Below are positions 24,977-36,289 of a stretch of 64,000 nucleotides of DNA, piece after piece. Under the pieces are notes generated by a model. It was not told the DNA's origin. It saw nothing but the letters and a program-made list of their open reading frames with translations, and did no database searches. A program made the position numbers and the translations under genes. Positions within the stretch are counted from its first letter, which is position 1. Each line of letters starts with the position of its first letter. The stretch comes from Montifringilla adamsi. Taxonomy: Eukaryota; Chordata; Aves; Passeriformes; Passeridae. The stretch spans positions 1,588,122-1,652,121 of the forward strand of contig JAGGNK010013559.1 of assembly GCA_017590115.1 (NCBI GenBank), given 5' to 3'.

Positions 24977-27900
24977 CTGTGAAGAGGGAAAAGGGGGGTG
25001 TTAAAATCAACAGTGAAATCAACAGGTCTTACCCTGCCAGCCCTGTTTCTGCTCAGGAACAAGCTCCCAAAAGAAGCTGGGAAAAGCAATAGAGATCTGA
25101 AGCTCACTGCTGGTACTAGGGCTGCTGGGGAGGCTGGGGGCAAGGGAAGGCACTTGGCATCCTCTGCGTGCTGCCCAGCTGGGGCTGCTCCTCCTTTCCC
25201 TCTGTCCCTTGCTCTGTGCTGACAGAGGGGCTGGGGACGTGCTCCTGTGCATGGGGCTGGTGTGTCACCCTTTGTGTGTCACCCCACTGTGTGTCACCCC
25301 ACTGTGTGTCACCCATTGTGTGTCACCCCACTGTGTGTCACCCCACTGAGCCCCCGCCATGCCCTCTGCCTGCCTTCCTCCTGGCAAACTGGGAGCAATG
25401 GGAGAAAAGGGGCATGCTGTGATGGGGTGACATTGTCCAGCTTGTCAGCAGGGCACAGAGTGGAACAACGGTGATGCCTGACAGCTTTTGCCACCACTTG
25501 TCCCCGTTTGTCCATGGCACAAGGTCTGTTTGTTGTTTGGGTGGAGAGCCTGCATGTGCATCTGGCTTTTCTGAAGGCAGTGGCTGCAGCCAGGGATCTC
25601 TCAGGAGCTGTGTTGCCATGGGCCTGACCCTGTCCTTCAGCCACCACAACCACATGCTACTCTGCCCTCCAAGCCCCACCAGGTCTCTTCTGGCAGCGAT
25701 CCAGGACCCTCTGCCCAGGGAGGAAACATTTGCACCTTCCCAGCCACAGACTTGCAAGCAAACCTGTTTTGCTCCCTGGCACCTGGCCCCACGTGTTGAG
25801 CATACCTTCAGAGGGAAAGTCTGTGTGGGGTTTTTTTCCACATTGTAGGTGAACACCCCCAGGAGAGTTTCCTCTTCTCTGTCTGCATCCACTCCCTTGG
25901 GAGCAAAGCACAAGGAGAGAGAGTCGGGCTCATCCCGACAAAGGGGGAATGTACAGCTGGGTCAGCCCTTGTATGTACCCAGCCTCTCCCAGGGCTCTGG
26001 CATTTGTTAGGGTAGAGCTCAGTCTCTGCCTTGCATTTTGGTCAAGAACCCTTAGGAGTCTTAAGAAGAAGGACCTCTTGAGCCCTTGAAGTGTCGCGCT
26101 GAGCAAGGCAGTGCTCAGGAGAGTGCAGGACACAAAGCTCAGAGGGTGCACAAAAGCAAACAAGACTTTGCTCTGAGCTCCTGCTAGGGCCAGACCCCCA
26201 CCAGAAGTGCCCAGCAGACTTACAAAGACAGCAATGTCTTTGGGGGCACTGATGATGGTCCCACTTGGAGAGGCATCTTTGGAGATGTGCTGCACTGTGA
26301 TGGCAGTCAGGTAGACTCGTGCTGGCAACTTGATGACAACCTGGCCCTGGTGCCCTTTGAAAGCCCAGCAGTTTCCTGGGAAAATATTTGTCTGCAACAG
26401 AATGCAAGAGCAGTGATGTGTGGGCCAACACAACTGCCCATGTAGCTTGAAGCATTGGGGCTGATATGTCTGTGGGCTCTATTTCAGCTTGGAAATAAGG
26501 GGCTGTGAGGAAATGGACAGAAGCAGAAGAGCTTCCCTGCCTGCCAAAGTGGGCTCAGCATGGCAGAACAGAGAATACTGGTTACGAAACCATCCTACTC
26601 AGGGACAAGCAGAAACACCTCTGCCCAGGGACTCTGTAGGGCATCCCTCTTCCTCCCACCTCCCACCCTGGAAAGCACTTCTTAGGGTTGACAGTGGAGA
26701 CAGGGTCACCAGGTAGAAAGAAGTCCTTTCACCCATCTGTGGCCAAGGACTGTGGGCAGAATGCAGCAGTACAGCTCAGTTTGGCTCCACTCCCCTCTGG
26801 AGAAGAACCTCTGCTCCTCAGCAAGCCCAGCCCATGTTCCAGCTTTGGTTTCAGAAATCCAATCTACTGTGGGCTTCATCAGTACCACTGAGCCCCCAAG
26901 AATGGTTCCCAAATTCACAGGAGAGAAGAAAACTGGTGATTTCTGCTAAGATACCTGCAGGATAGTATCAGGAGGGCTGGCAGTCCAGAAGAAGCGTAAA
27001 ATCCTGCAGAGAAAACTGTCTTTGCAGTCATAGGTCTGGGAAGTTCTTTGTGTGTCAATGGTGGCTCCTGTAAGGGAGGGAGGGGAAATGGCTGCAAGCA
27101 GCTACACGCTGGCAGGGCTTGGTGCTCAGACACCATTTCTGGTGCCACTGGGCAGCTCCATGTCCACCTGTCCTGTGTGCATCACCCTGCCCTGGGGGGC
27201 AATGACAGCAGCCACATGCCTGGTGTGGGAGACTGCCTCTCCCACAGGGCTGAGAGTGCTGGGAGGAAGCAGAGCACAAGCCAGCCATTCCTTCTCCAGG
27301 TGCAGTGGGGAGGAAGAGAGCCCCTCCATCCACACAGGAACGTTGTCATTTCTGTGCCATCCCCCCAGAATGTGTGTGGAGGCAACCCCAGACATCCTGT
27401 GGAGGCTGTGGGCAGGACGCAGGCAAGAACAAGAACAAGGCAAGGAGACTGGGCTGCTCGTGTCCTTACCAGAGCTCTTAACGGCCCAGTCTGTCTTGAC
27501 ACAGGGTTCCAAAGCCATCTGGCTCAATTCCTGGGGAAGCCATGAGCAAACAGGAAAGGTCATTCAGCACGCTGCCAGCACCCACAGAGGCAGAGCTCAG
27601 TGCCAGCCATGCGTGGCCAGCCATGCCCACAGAGCTGGCACACTCTGTGCTGCTGATGGGAGCCACGAGGACTGAGGAGCAGGGTCTGTGGCCACAACGT
27701 TCTGACCCCACCAACAGTACCAAGGAGAGCTTTCTTGGGGGTTCTGCCCTGCCAAGCCTCTTTCCCCAAAATGGCAGGGTCACCTTCAAACTACTGATCT
27801 CTGCCCTCAGCTGAGTGACCTCTTCCAGCAGATTCTGCAACTTTTGGGTTTCAATCAAAGTGTGTGAATTCCTGCAGGAACAGAAAAGCAGATCTTCTCA

Positions 27901-29116
27901 AAGCAGCCCATTCCTTCTGTGAAGCACCTGAGCTCAGTGAACAGACACATGAGCTTTCCCTGCTTTGCCAGTGCTTCTTTCCAGCCCAAGCTGAGCCAAA
28001 GTCAAAGGCAGGGTGGAAGTAGAGGAGCCTTTGCTCTTTGGAAACTGAGCACAGGTAGCACAAGGTCAGCTGACACTTCTGCACACACCCAGCTCCAGTT
28101 CAGGAAATCTCTTACCAAAAGGTTTTCAGTCCTGCTGGAAATACACTTTGCATCTTCTGAGCTGACACTTCTGCACACACCCAGTTCCAGTTCAGGAAAT
28201 CTCTCTTACCAAAAGGTTTTCAGTCCTGCTGGAAATACACTTTGCATCTTCTGAAAGAGAAAAATCTTAATTAGAACATCCACTGCCAGAGCCACCGTGG
28301 CTTCCCAGGGCAAATTACATAATCTGCTTCTTCTTTGGGTGATGCTGTGTAGAAGCAGAAGAGCCTCAGATTTATCCACCCACTGTTAGCAACACTCCCC
28401 TGCAAGAGGTGCCTGTCCCACAGCAGTCACTAACCTCCACGAGTCCCTTTGTCCACAGTGACCCTTCTGACAGGACAGTCCCACAGAAACCACCTGCAAT
28501 TCACATCCCCAGTCACTGGAGTGGGGTTTGCAGCCAGCCCCGAGGGCCCATCGCCTGCTCCCTGCTGCCTTGGGGGTCAGGCAGGTTAGCTGAGGGGTGT
28601 GGAATGAGGGGTGCAGAGAGAGGATGTGCCCCTGGCTGGGGGCCATCAGCCCAGGCTCCAGGGGCCACGGCAGCACGGTCTGCAGTTGTGCTTGCTGCCC
28701 CACTTTACTCCCTGTTTCCCCTCACTTCAGTCAGCACCAGGACCAGGCTGTAGGGGCTGGGAGAGGGACCTGCCCACCCCTCCCCTTGCACTGCCCCTCT
28801 CCTCTGGCCATCCCCAGTTCAGCTTTGGAAGTACCCATGCCCTTCTCTCTCAACCTTGCAGCAAGCCATTCAGCAGCCAGAGCAGCAGCATGGCTGTGAG
28901 ACTACCTGGGAGTCTTACTGCTGGTCCCAAAGCCAGTCAAGGGAAGTACATGGGCCACAAGAGTTTCCACACATAATGGCCCTGAAGGCAAGCTGGTATC
29001 CAGCACAACCACGCTGTCACTCTCAGTTGTTTGCCCATGAAAACTCACCAAGAGCCACTGAGAGCAACAAGATGAAGACTTTAAAGCTCTTCTTCTTCAG
29101 CTGCAGCATCTTTTCC
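24830..29116 (-). CDS. SUN3/SPAG4-like SUN-domain protein (N-terminus not found)
   Basis: Single-pass nuclear-envelope type protein whose SUN domain binds KASH proteins (nesprins) in the lumen. SUN3 and SPAG4 relatives act in spermatids. Exons that join in frame are 29049-29116, 28210-28250, 28116-28156, 27784-27871, 27470-27530, 26955-27067, 26224-26391, 25806-25895 and 24830-24976. Read from the first ATG they give about 269 residues: a basic patch, one transmembrane helix ('VFILLLSVAL'), a coiled coil ('LQNLLEEVTQLRAEISSL'), then the SUN domain with 'ALEPCVKTDWAVKSSGA', 'PGNCWAFKG', 'SAPKDIAVF' and 'SNWGNPWYTCIYRVKVHG'. The Cys in NCWAF and in YTCIY match the conserved SUN disulfide. Human SUN3 is about 357 residues, so upstream exons are probably missing. 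The two 41-nt exons are unusual (see findings). Orthology to SUN3 versus SPAG4 is unresolved. Confidence 0.88.
25258..25352. repeat. 15-bp tandem repeat (about 6 copies)
   Basis: Units of GTGTGTCACCCCACT with minor variants, in an intron of the SUN gene. Confidence 0.9.
25806..25895 (-). CDS. SUN gene exon (beta strands)
   Basis: 90 nt in phase 0, 30 codons, containing 'EETLLGVFTYNVEKNPTQTF', the conserved 'LG.F.Y......QTF.L' strand pattern of SUN domains. Donor GTATGC. Confidence 0.92.
26224..26391 (-). CDS. SUN gene exon (domain core)
   Basis: 168 nt in phase 0, 56 codons. It carries the SUN hallmark 'FPGNCWAFKGHQGQVVIKL', then 'VQHISKDASPSG' and 'SAPKDIAVF'. Acceptor TTGCAG, donor GTAAGT. 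Confidence 0.94.
26955..27067 (-). CDS. SUN gene exon (start of SUN domain)
   Basis: 113 nt, completing a glycine codon, with 'ATIDTQRTSQTYDC' and 'ASPPDTILQ'. This is the KASH-lid and first-strand region of the domain. It ends in phase 0. Confidence 0.9.
27470..27530 (-). CDS. SUN gene exon (neck helix)
   Basis: 61 nt, 20 codons plus one base: 'ELSQMALEPCVKTDWAVKSS'. This matches the autoinhibitory helix before the SUN domain ('ADYALKS' in SUN3). Donor GTAAGG. Confidence 0.88.
27784..27871 (-). CDS. SUN gene exon (coiled coil)
   Basis: 88 nt, one base plus 29 codons, with heptad-like leucines in 'KLQNLLEEVTQLRAEISSL'. The first base must complete a codon begun two bases earlier, which fixes the phase of the preceding exon. 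Confidence 0.87.
28116..28156 (-). CDS. SUN gene mini-exon, second copy in the transcript
   Basis: 41 nt identical to 28210-28250. Read in phase 0 it gives 'KMQSVFPAGLKTF' and ends two bases into a codon completed by the coiled-coil exon. Its acceptor ('GTCAGCTCAG') has a poor pyrimidine tract because the duplication placed copy 2 directly before it. Confidence 0.5.
28210..28250 (-). CDS. SUN gene mini-exon, first copy in the transcript
   Basis: 41 nt with a strong acceptor ('TTTTTCTCTTTCAG') and donor GTAAGA. Joined to the transmembrane exon it is read in another frame from its twin, giving E/DAKCISSRTENLL. Confidence 0.55.
29049..29116 (-). CDS. SUN gene transmembrane exon
   Basis: 68 nt, acceptor 'CTCTTTCAG', donor GTGAGT. 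Only one frame is open: 'EKMLQLKKKSFKVFILLLSV', a basic stretch followed by a hydrophobic helix. It is entered in phase 2, so either this ATG is the start or coding exons lie upstream. Confidence 0.75.
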
Positions 29117-30302
29117 CTGAAAGAGAGGGAGTCCTGCGGCAGTCAATTACCAAGCCTTAGGCAAACCCCTTCACAGCAAGGAAGCACAGGAGCTTTGCCT
29201 GACTTTGGTCCCAGAGCTCTCCCACACCTGCAGGGTTTCTTGCCAGAGCTGGGAAAAAACTTCCCCTGCAGATGCTTGGCTCTGCCCTGAGGGCTTGGCT
29301 ACACAGCAGTTTGTCCTTCTGCAGCCAACGCTGGAGGCTCAGCTCTGGTGTGCCAGTGACACTGCCAAGGGGCTTTGCTCTTGGCTCTGCCTGAGACTGG
29401 CCACAGCACAAGCAGTGCTCAAGCGTCAGCATCCAAGTGAGAGCCCTGGGCTGCTGATTAGGGGACACCCTCTGCTCTCCCCTCTGTTCTGACTGGCCCT
29501 CAGGCATTCCCATCCTGCCCCCTGTCCACAGTAGAAACATGTAGTGTCCACTCTGTGAGGATAGCATGAGAACGGCTCAGAAAATTTCTCCCCAGGGAGA
29601 CAAAGGCACCTGCCAAATAAGCCTGAAGAACATCCCTTGGGAAAGAAACCAGAGAAAGGTTATGCCTGTCTCTTGAGTCTCTTCTTCAGCTGAGACCCAT
29701 CCCCACAGAACGGGGACTTCACACATCACAGGGCTGGTCTTCAGAAAAGCTTTCAGCTTCCCCATGGTGCTCCAACCCCACTGACAACCACATCCATCCT
29801 ACTGTTCCAAACTGACGCCCTGGGCAGGAGCAGCCCACTTCATACCAGCTCATTGGGCAGTTGCTGAGCTCCACAGTCACCTCTGCCAGTGGTTTGGAAG
29901 ACTCCAATGGTTGGTGTGTGAGCCTTTCTCCTCCCTGTCCCCCCGGGCTCAGCTCTGCCTCCCCAGCTGCAGCAGGACGTGATGTCTGCCCAGTGTGACA
30001 GCCACACAGCCACTCTGGGCTCTGTCCCCGTGCCACGGGGCTGTGCAGGCGGCTGCTCTGACCTCACAGCCGTGGTGGCTCTGCTTTCACAATTGGGGTG
30101 CCCAGGGTGGTAGCCACATGGGAACTGTGTGTCTGCACATCCCCATTTTGGTTTGCAAAAGGCCGTGCTGGCAGGTCTGCCTGAAGGTCAGATGGTTCGT
30201 CCTACCACCTAACCAGTAAGTTACCTAAAAACAACCAAAGGGTGCTTGCAGAGGGCCAGGAATCACAGGTTCATGTGCAGTTACAGGATGGTTTGGATTG
30301 CG
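29117..30302. other. probable 5' part of the SUN gene; exons not resolved
   Basis: Open minus-strand frames at 29577-29765 and 29719-30036 could hold N-terminal exons, but nothing is similar enough to support one. Confidence 0.35.
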
Positions 30303-30770
30303 TGATAGATGAGTCATGTGATGGTTGACTCTCACAATTAAAAGGCAAATATTATATAAACATGTTAAGAGAAGTTTTATAGAGTTATGTTTTACCCCCT
30401 TGCATTGTTATCCGAGGGTAGCCTGAGTTTGGGACATTTGGGAGGGTTGGCTCGTTACTATGGCAACAGCTGACCTCCAATCAGGATTTAAGGAAGTGAC
30501 CTCCACCACTGGACAGCAAAGGAGGAGCTGATGGACAGAACTTTGGGAGGAGTCGATGGACAGAACTTCGGGAGGAGTTGATGGACAGAACTTTGGGAGG
30601 GACCAAAGCGTTAAAAGGTGAAACCTCCATTGTGTGGATGAACACATGGTGGGGAAAATCCTCTGCTCCTGGCACTGTAATATTTTCTCTATTCAGTCTT
30701 TTGTTGTATTTTTTTATAACTTTGTAATAAAACTTTTACATTTTTTTGGAAGTGAGTATCATTTCTCACA
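30303..30770 (+). mobile_element. solo LTR, family B (copy 2)
   Basis: 468 bp, TGATAGATGAGT...TTTCTCACA. It is longer than copy 1 because a 25-bp segment ('GATGGACAGAACTTTGGGAG') is present three times at 30524-30600. Confidence 0.82.
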
Positions 30771-31950
30771 GACTGGAAGGATGCTGCAGTTCATGTCTGA
30801 ACTCTGGGGTTATTACTGGTGCCTCAGCAGCACCAGTGTCACCAGGCAGTTGTTCCCTGGGCTGGCACAGGAAGGGAGGTTGCCCCTGAGGCCATGAGCT
30901 GGGGCCTATTCACCTTACAGTAATGGAACCACACACCCTGGAACGTGTGAAGCCCAGTTTCTTACAGCTTTGTGTGTGAAAGACAGACTTTTGTTGCCCA
31001 GGGACTAACTCAGAGGTGATTTTCTGGTTAGAACAACCATACCTTTCCTATCAGTTTCTGCTATCTATAAACGTTTATTGCTGTTATCTTTGCTGGACAG
31101 AAATACTAACTTGAGCTTGTTTCCTCTACGCAATTGTTCCCACTGTGCTCCCAGACTGTGGGAAATTTATTCTCTCTAGGACTTCTAACTTCTGCCAGGC
31201 TGGGTCTGATCATAGTGCCGAAATAATTACCAGAGAGAGTGGATGCACAAATAGTGCCATTGCATTCGTTTTGTTTCCTGCAACAACAAAATATCCTTAA
31301 CATCTCATTTTTTCTCCTTTTCCTCCTCCCACCTTACCCTCAGTTGCACTGAGAGGTTTTTCTCTTCTGGTTTATAGCCTGGGCAATACCACCCTGTGTT
31401 GCATGCAAAATCCCATTTGTTCTCCAAGAAAAGGGAGCCACAAAGACATGGCCTCTGTTGCCTCCCTCTCCCTTGCAAGTTACTGTAACCTGCTCTAGAA
31501 GGGATTGTGGTGATGGAGGGCAGAGCCCCTGGTACCCTCAGCACCCACTGATGGGCCACATGGGGCCGCTGTAAGGAAAGCCAAAAATGCCTGATGGGCA
31601 AGCAAAGGAGATGTCAGGAAGGCTGCAGGAGAGGAGTTCCCTTCACCCAGCTTCAGGCCTCCTGCTGATACACCTGTGGTGGGAAAGTGAGAGCACCAGG
31701 CTTTGCCAAACACAACCACAGCAGCTGGAACAGACCCATCTGGCATTTCTGATGGGCCATCCAACAAAACATGCACCACATCACTGAGGAAAGGACCAAA
31801 AAGCCAGGTGGGAACCCAAGTCCTTTGCCCAAAGCCAGTAAGAGCTGTCACTTCTGCTTAGTAACTCCAGCTGCTGCTTGGAAACCAGTGTGGCAGGACT
31901 TCCCCCCGCCACAGGAGAGCTGACCTGTTGTGTCCATCAGCATGGTCCTC
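30771..31950. other. no gene seen
   Basis: Intergenic, with unrelated open frames on both strands. Nothing recognised. Confidence 0.4.
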
Positions 31951-31959
31951 CCACCACGT

Positions 31960-32490
31960 GTGATGATGAGATAACCCAGGCTGGTGAGCTGGCTCTGGCT
32001 GCTGAGTTCTCTCTCTCTCTGGCACCAGGGGTGGAACTCCCAGTGGACAATTAACAACTGGCCTTGAGAACAAGATGTGGGGATATGAGCTGGAATTTCT
32101 GACTGACAGACACTTCACTTTACAAACTATATAAGCTGCACAAACTTTCATGGAGGCAAAAAATCTCCTCCACACACCTTGGAAATGTGAAGGACTTCTT
32201 CCCAGGGTCTGGACACCAATTCTGAAGATATTTTCCCAGGAACTGAGTTGAAAGGACCTTATGTGTACTCCATCATCAATTCAATGCTAAATTACATTGA
32301 CTCCTCTATTTCTATTTGTATAGAAAGAGTATATTGACTCTATACTATTTCTTCACTAGCTGTAATAACCTTTTCATCTACTAGCAGTTGATATTGTTTC
32401 ATCCTGTGTAGTAAGCAGTCTGTTTAAAGTCCTCAGTCTGTTAATCCTGTGTCTGTTCAATAAATAATTCATTTTGTAATAGACCTAATT
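31960..32490 (+). mobile_element. possible LTR
   Basis: 'ACTATATAAGC' near 32128 and 'CAATAAATAATTC' near 32459 are spaced as in an LTR, followed by a GT-rich stretch. No second copy in the window, so the call is weak. Confidence 0.3.
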
Positions 32491-33484
32491 GGCCATTCTT
32501 AAGAACTTGCAAATGACAGACATTTGGGGTGCGGGCCACCTCAAACAGAGCTACTGCCAGAAATCTGAGTCAAAGGCAGGACTTGTCTAAGCTCTCATCT
32601 CCATTTGTAAACCAGTCATGTGCTGACACTGAATTTTGTAATTAGAAGAAAACTCTCCTGTCTATTAAAAAAAAAAAATGTTGCAAATATAGGAACATAA
32701 GCAGTGACAGGGAGAGATGGCAAGTGAGGCCCCAAGGCAGTTTTATAAATATTGTTGTGGTGCCTCTTATGGATACACTTGACCCTCAGCTGTACTTTGG
32801 ATCAGGCCAGCTATGGAGCAACGGGCCCCACGCCCTGTGGTGGATTTGTGAGCTGGAATGCTCCTGGCTTAGGTACAAGGAAGTTAAGGTGCCTTGGAAA
32901 AATATTTTTAAAGGTGGTTTCAAAGCCCAAAAGTGGAAAATAACTAAAGTGGAGAAGAAGATAACGGAGCTAAAACAAAGACATCTATCTTCTCTAAACT
33001 ATTGACTAGCAGCCAACTACTTCACTCTAATAAATATTACAATCAGGATAAGCCAAATTTGAGCTGTCCCTGAGTGGCAGCTGGACTGCATACCAGTGAC
33101 TCTCCCCTTGAACTGGAGCACCACTCAAGGTTTCAGATCCCTGACCTGAAAATAACAGATCCTTCCATGCCCAAGGCAGAGAGATTTCTTAGTTCCAAGA
33201 GATTCTCAGTAAGTCATTGATGGCATGCTGAATTAATAAAAAAAAAAATCCATGTAGCTGTTCAGTATTAACTATTATAAATTTTGTGTAGATAATTCCA
33301 TTAAACACAAACAACTGTCATAATCTGAAGCTAAGATTAGACCTAGCTGAAGCCAGGCTTTGTGTGGAGGTTAGAAAGCAAGAGGGTCCATTCTGAACCT
33401 CATTGGGATGGTCTTCCTCACCCTCTAAGCCTTCCTTGGGGAGCTGGGCTCTTGTGCTTCTCTCTCTTCTTCTCCCTCTTGAGC
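32491..33484. other. no gene seen
   Basis: AT-rich intergenic DNA. The open frame at 32724-33005 is not recognised. Confidence 0.4.
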
Positions 33485-34235
33485 TTTGGCCAGCTGAAGA
33501 ACATAAACTAGAATCCCAGAATAGTTTGGGTTAGAAGAGACCTGGGAGATTGTTGGATTATGCCTCTTTCTGATTTAGAGATGGGGTAACTGAGAGGCAT
33601 TTTAAAAGCTTTTATTCTATTTTCAGTCTCTTGAGAAGGGTGAGACAATGCAGGTGTTATAATTCACACTATCACAATCAGAAGCCAATTATTTCCTAAT
33701 TACAATACACTTTAAGTGTTTCTTGGCCTATCAGAGTTTGCCACACCATGCTGTAAATGCCTTAAAGGCAATCATCTAAAATTACCCCTCGTGGGTCCAA
33801 TGCATCTTTCATAGTTCTGTTTCTCCAAAGTATCTGGTCTTTTTCGTAAGGCCATCCTTTGAAACTCGCTTCTAGTTCCATTTCTCTCTCAGCAATGTCC
33901 TCGTCCACGTGAGTGTTCTGTCAGGCTTTGAGAATTCTCTACAGACTCATTTCCCACAGGAGATCATCCAGTCCCACCCTGCCATGGCAGGGACACCTTC
34001 ACTGTCCAGGTGCTCCCAGCCCATCCCAGCTGGCCTTGGGCACTGCCAGGGATCCAGGGGCAGCCACAGCTGCTCTGGGCACTGTGCCAGGTCTCACCTC
34101 TCTCACAGGGAGGAATTTCTCACTAATACCCAATTTAAATCTGCCATCTTTCAGCTTAAAGCTGCTCCCCCTTGTCCACTCAGTCCTTGCCCAAAGTCCA
34201 GCTCTCTCGGAGGCCTCCTTCTCCTAACAGTTTTC
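33485..34235 (-). mobile_element. CR1 LINE interrupted by an LTR
   Basis: The reverse complement of a CR1 3' end begins at about 33508 ('AATCCCAGAATAGTTTGGGT') and resumes after the LTR with 'AGATCATCCAGTCCCACCC', 'GGATCCAGGGGCAGCC' and further 5' CR1 sequence. The element predates the LTR insertion. Confidence 0.85.
33551..33958 (-). mobile_element. solo LTR, family C (copy 2), with target duplication
   Basis: 408 bp. The 6-bp direct repeat GGAGAT flanks it exactly (33545-33550 and 33959-33964), and the LTR reads TG...CA, so both edges are certain. Inserted in a CR1. Confidence 0.92.
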
Positions 34236-34914
34236 TTGGTCATCTCAGCTTTCTCCCTTTCAGGTAAGTAGATTATCTTAACGGGATAAGCATGGCACTG
34301 GTGAGCAAATATTTGAACTGTCATTTTAAAGATAAGAATTAAAAGGAGGAAAATGACAGCTAAATGGAAAGTAAAACTTTAATTTAGTGCTTAAACAACT
34401 TGAGTCCTTATGCTGTACCTGTAGCAGAGGGCTGACAGTTGTATATCAGATCATGATAAATTCAAAAATCTTTCCATTAAGCTTTGAAATGAAGAGATAA
34501 CTTCATCTGAAGGAAAACAAAATCTATATATGCAAACACTGCCATATGTTTATAGGGCCTTCTCAGCACAAAGTTTCTCTTATGGCACCAAGTATTTGCT
34601 GCTATGGAAAATTACACATTTTTAGTGTTATTTTAAAGTAACTTACAGTTGAATCAACAGTAGTGAGAAAACAGTCAGGAATTTGACTTGCAGAATGGGA
34701 TATGATTTATGACTTTCTCAGCAGCTTTTACTCAGGTTGAAGTTTACACCTATTTGGGAATGACACCCACTTGGCTGGCTTGGTCAGCCTTGCAGCTCTC
34801 CAGTCAGAGGAGAGCAGGACCTGAGGAAGAGCTAAGCAGAAGGAGGCCAGCAGGTGTAAGCTCCAGCTGCCTTTCACCTCAGTGCATCACCTCAGTGCAG
34901 AATTAAGCTTCTTC

Positions 34915-35030
34915 AAAAAAACAAAAACAACCAAAAAAATTAAAAAAAAACCAAAACAAAAACCAAACCAAACCAAACCAACAAACAAACAAACAAACAA
35001 ACAAACAAAAAAACCCACCACCCTATATTT
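34915..35030. repeat. A-rich block with (AAAC)n
   Basis: Mixed A tracts and 'CAAACCAAACC', passing into (CAAA)n. Confidence 0.9.
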
Positions 35031-35849
35031 AAATTTTTTTATTTAAAAAACATTAAAATTAAATCTCTACCAAGATATTGGCTATTCTAGAAAATGTCTT
35101 TCTTCCACCCTTTGCTTCCCCAAAAAGCTCTTGGCCCCAGTGGTTTTCTGGTTTTCTCCTGATGCAGAAACAGGAAATATTGGGAATCTTGCACAACTGC
35201 ACAGGAAAGCTGTTGCCCCTCAGCCCTGCAGCTGTGAGGGGAGATGCTGCAATGCCACATTCACCTGTACCTGCAGCTGTCCCTGCTCACACCCCAGCAG
35301 ATCACAGCTGAGCCGTGGCAGCAGAAACATTTTCCAGTAAGGTTTCTCCTCTGTGTCATAACTACACAGCACAGATTCCTAAATAAAGGATCAGATTGCT
35401 CCCTCAGAGCCAGGAGGGATGTCACTGCTGGAAATGTCATACCACCCAACAGGCAAAAGAGAAGCCCTTTTATTGCTTTTTATTCTTTCACACTTGTTCC
35501 ATGAAACCTTTTTTCCACTCCCAACGTCTCTTTAAGTGGAAGAATCCTGTCTGCTACACACTCGTCATGAACTAGGAAGGATACGACTTGAGTTTCAAAT
35601 AAATACATTTGTATTTATTAAATTACACACTTTTAAATACAAAAACAAAAGAAAAAAATGTGTTTAGTGAAGAAAATTATTCTCTGTCTTGACTGCTAGT
35701 TTCTTGAGCTGTGTTTAATATTAATGTCCTTGTATTTCTAGGTCTTGATTGCAACAGCTCAGCTAATTGTGGATATCAGTGAGAGATTATCTGACTTTCA
35801 CCAGCTCAGGTGTTCCACCTACACTTAGTCACAGTCAAAGATTTGTTTT

Positions 35850-35965
35850 GTGGATTTTTGGTTTTTGTTTTTTTGGTTTTGGTTTTGTTTTTTTTTTTTT
35901 TTTGGTTTGGGGTTTTTTGTTTGTTTGTTTGTTTGTTTGTTTGGGGTTTTTTTTGTTTTTTTCTT
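35850..35965. repeat. T-rich block with (GTTT)n
   Basis: T tracts and 'GTTTGTTTGTTTGTTTG'; the complement-type counterpart of 34915-35030. Confidence 0.9.
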
Positions 35966-36289
35966 TATGTTTAAAAGGTCAGAATGCACTGCTCCAAGCT
36001 CTAATGGACAAAAGAGCACATTTTAAGTGAAATTAAGCCATGATTCTCTCAATTTAAGTAGAAAAAATTGGCTCTGCTGGTACATTCCTCCACAAGAATG
36101 GTAGCACCTGCATCTTCAGAGGCATCCATAAAATGCTTTTGTAAACATCAAATTACTGAACACAGTACAACACCCTCTGCAATCAATCAACATTTTCCTT
36201 TATTACTACTAAATTTATTATTATTACTACTAAATTTATGTCTCATAAACCTGAACTAATAATCAATCAAACCTGGACCCCAGGTTGTG

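Larger units (their letters stand above)
28068..28253. repeat. 92/94-bp tandem duplication containing a mini-exon
   Basis: Copy 1 is 28068-28159 and copy 2 is 28160-28253. They differ only by one substitution (AGCTCC/AGTTCC) and a CT insertion. Each contains a 41-nt exon with a GTAAGA donor. Confidence 0.95.
34236..36285. other. no gene seen; low-complexity tracts
   Basis: Contains an A-rich block with (CAAA)n at 34915-35030 and a T-rich block with (GTTT)n at 35850-35965. These two are complementary in composition. No exon was recognised. Confidence 0.45.

Noticed and set aside
35767..36030. Hydrophobic 87-codon frame (F, L, V-rich)
   Set aside because: It is the translation of a T-rich (GTTT)n block.
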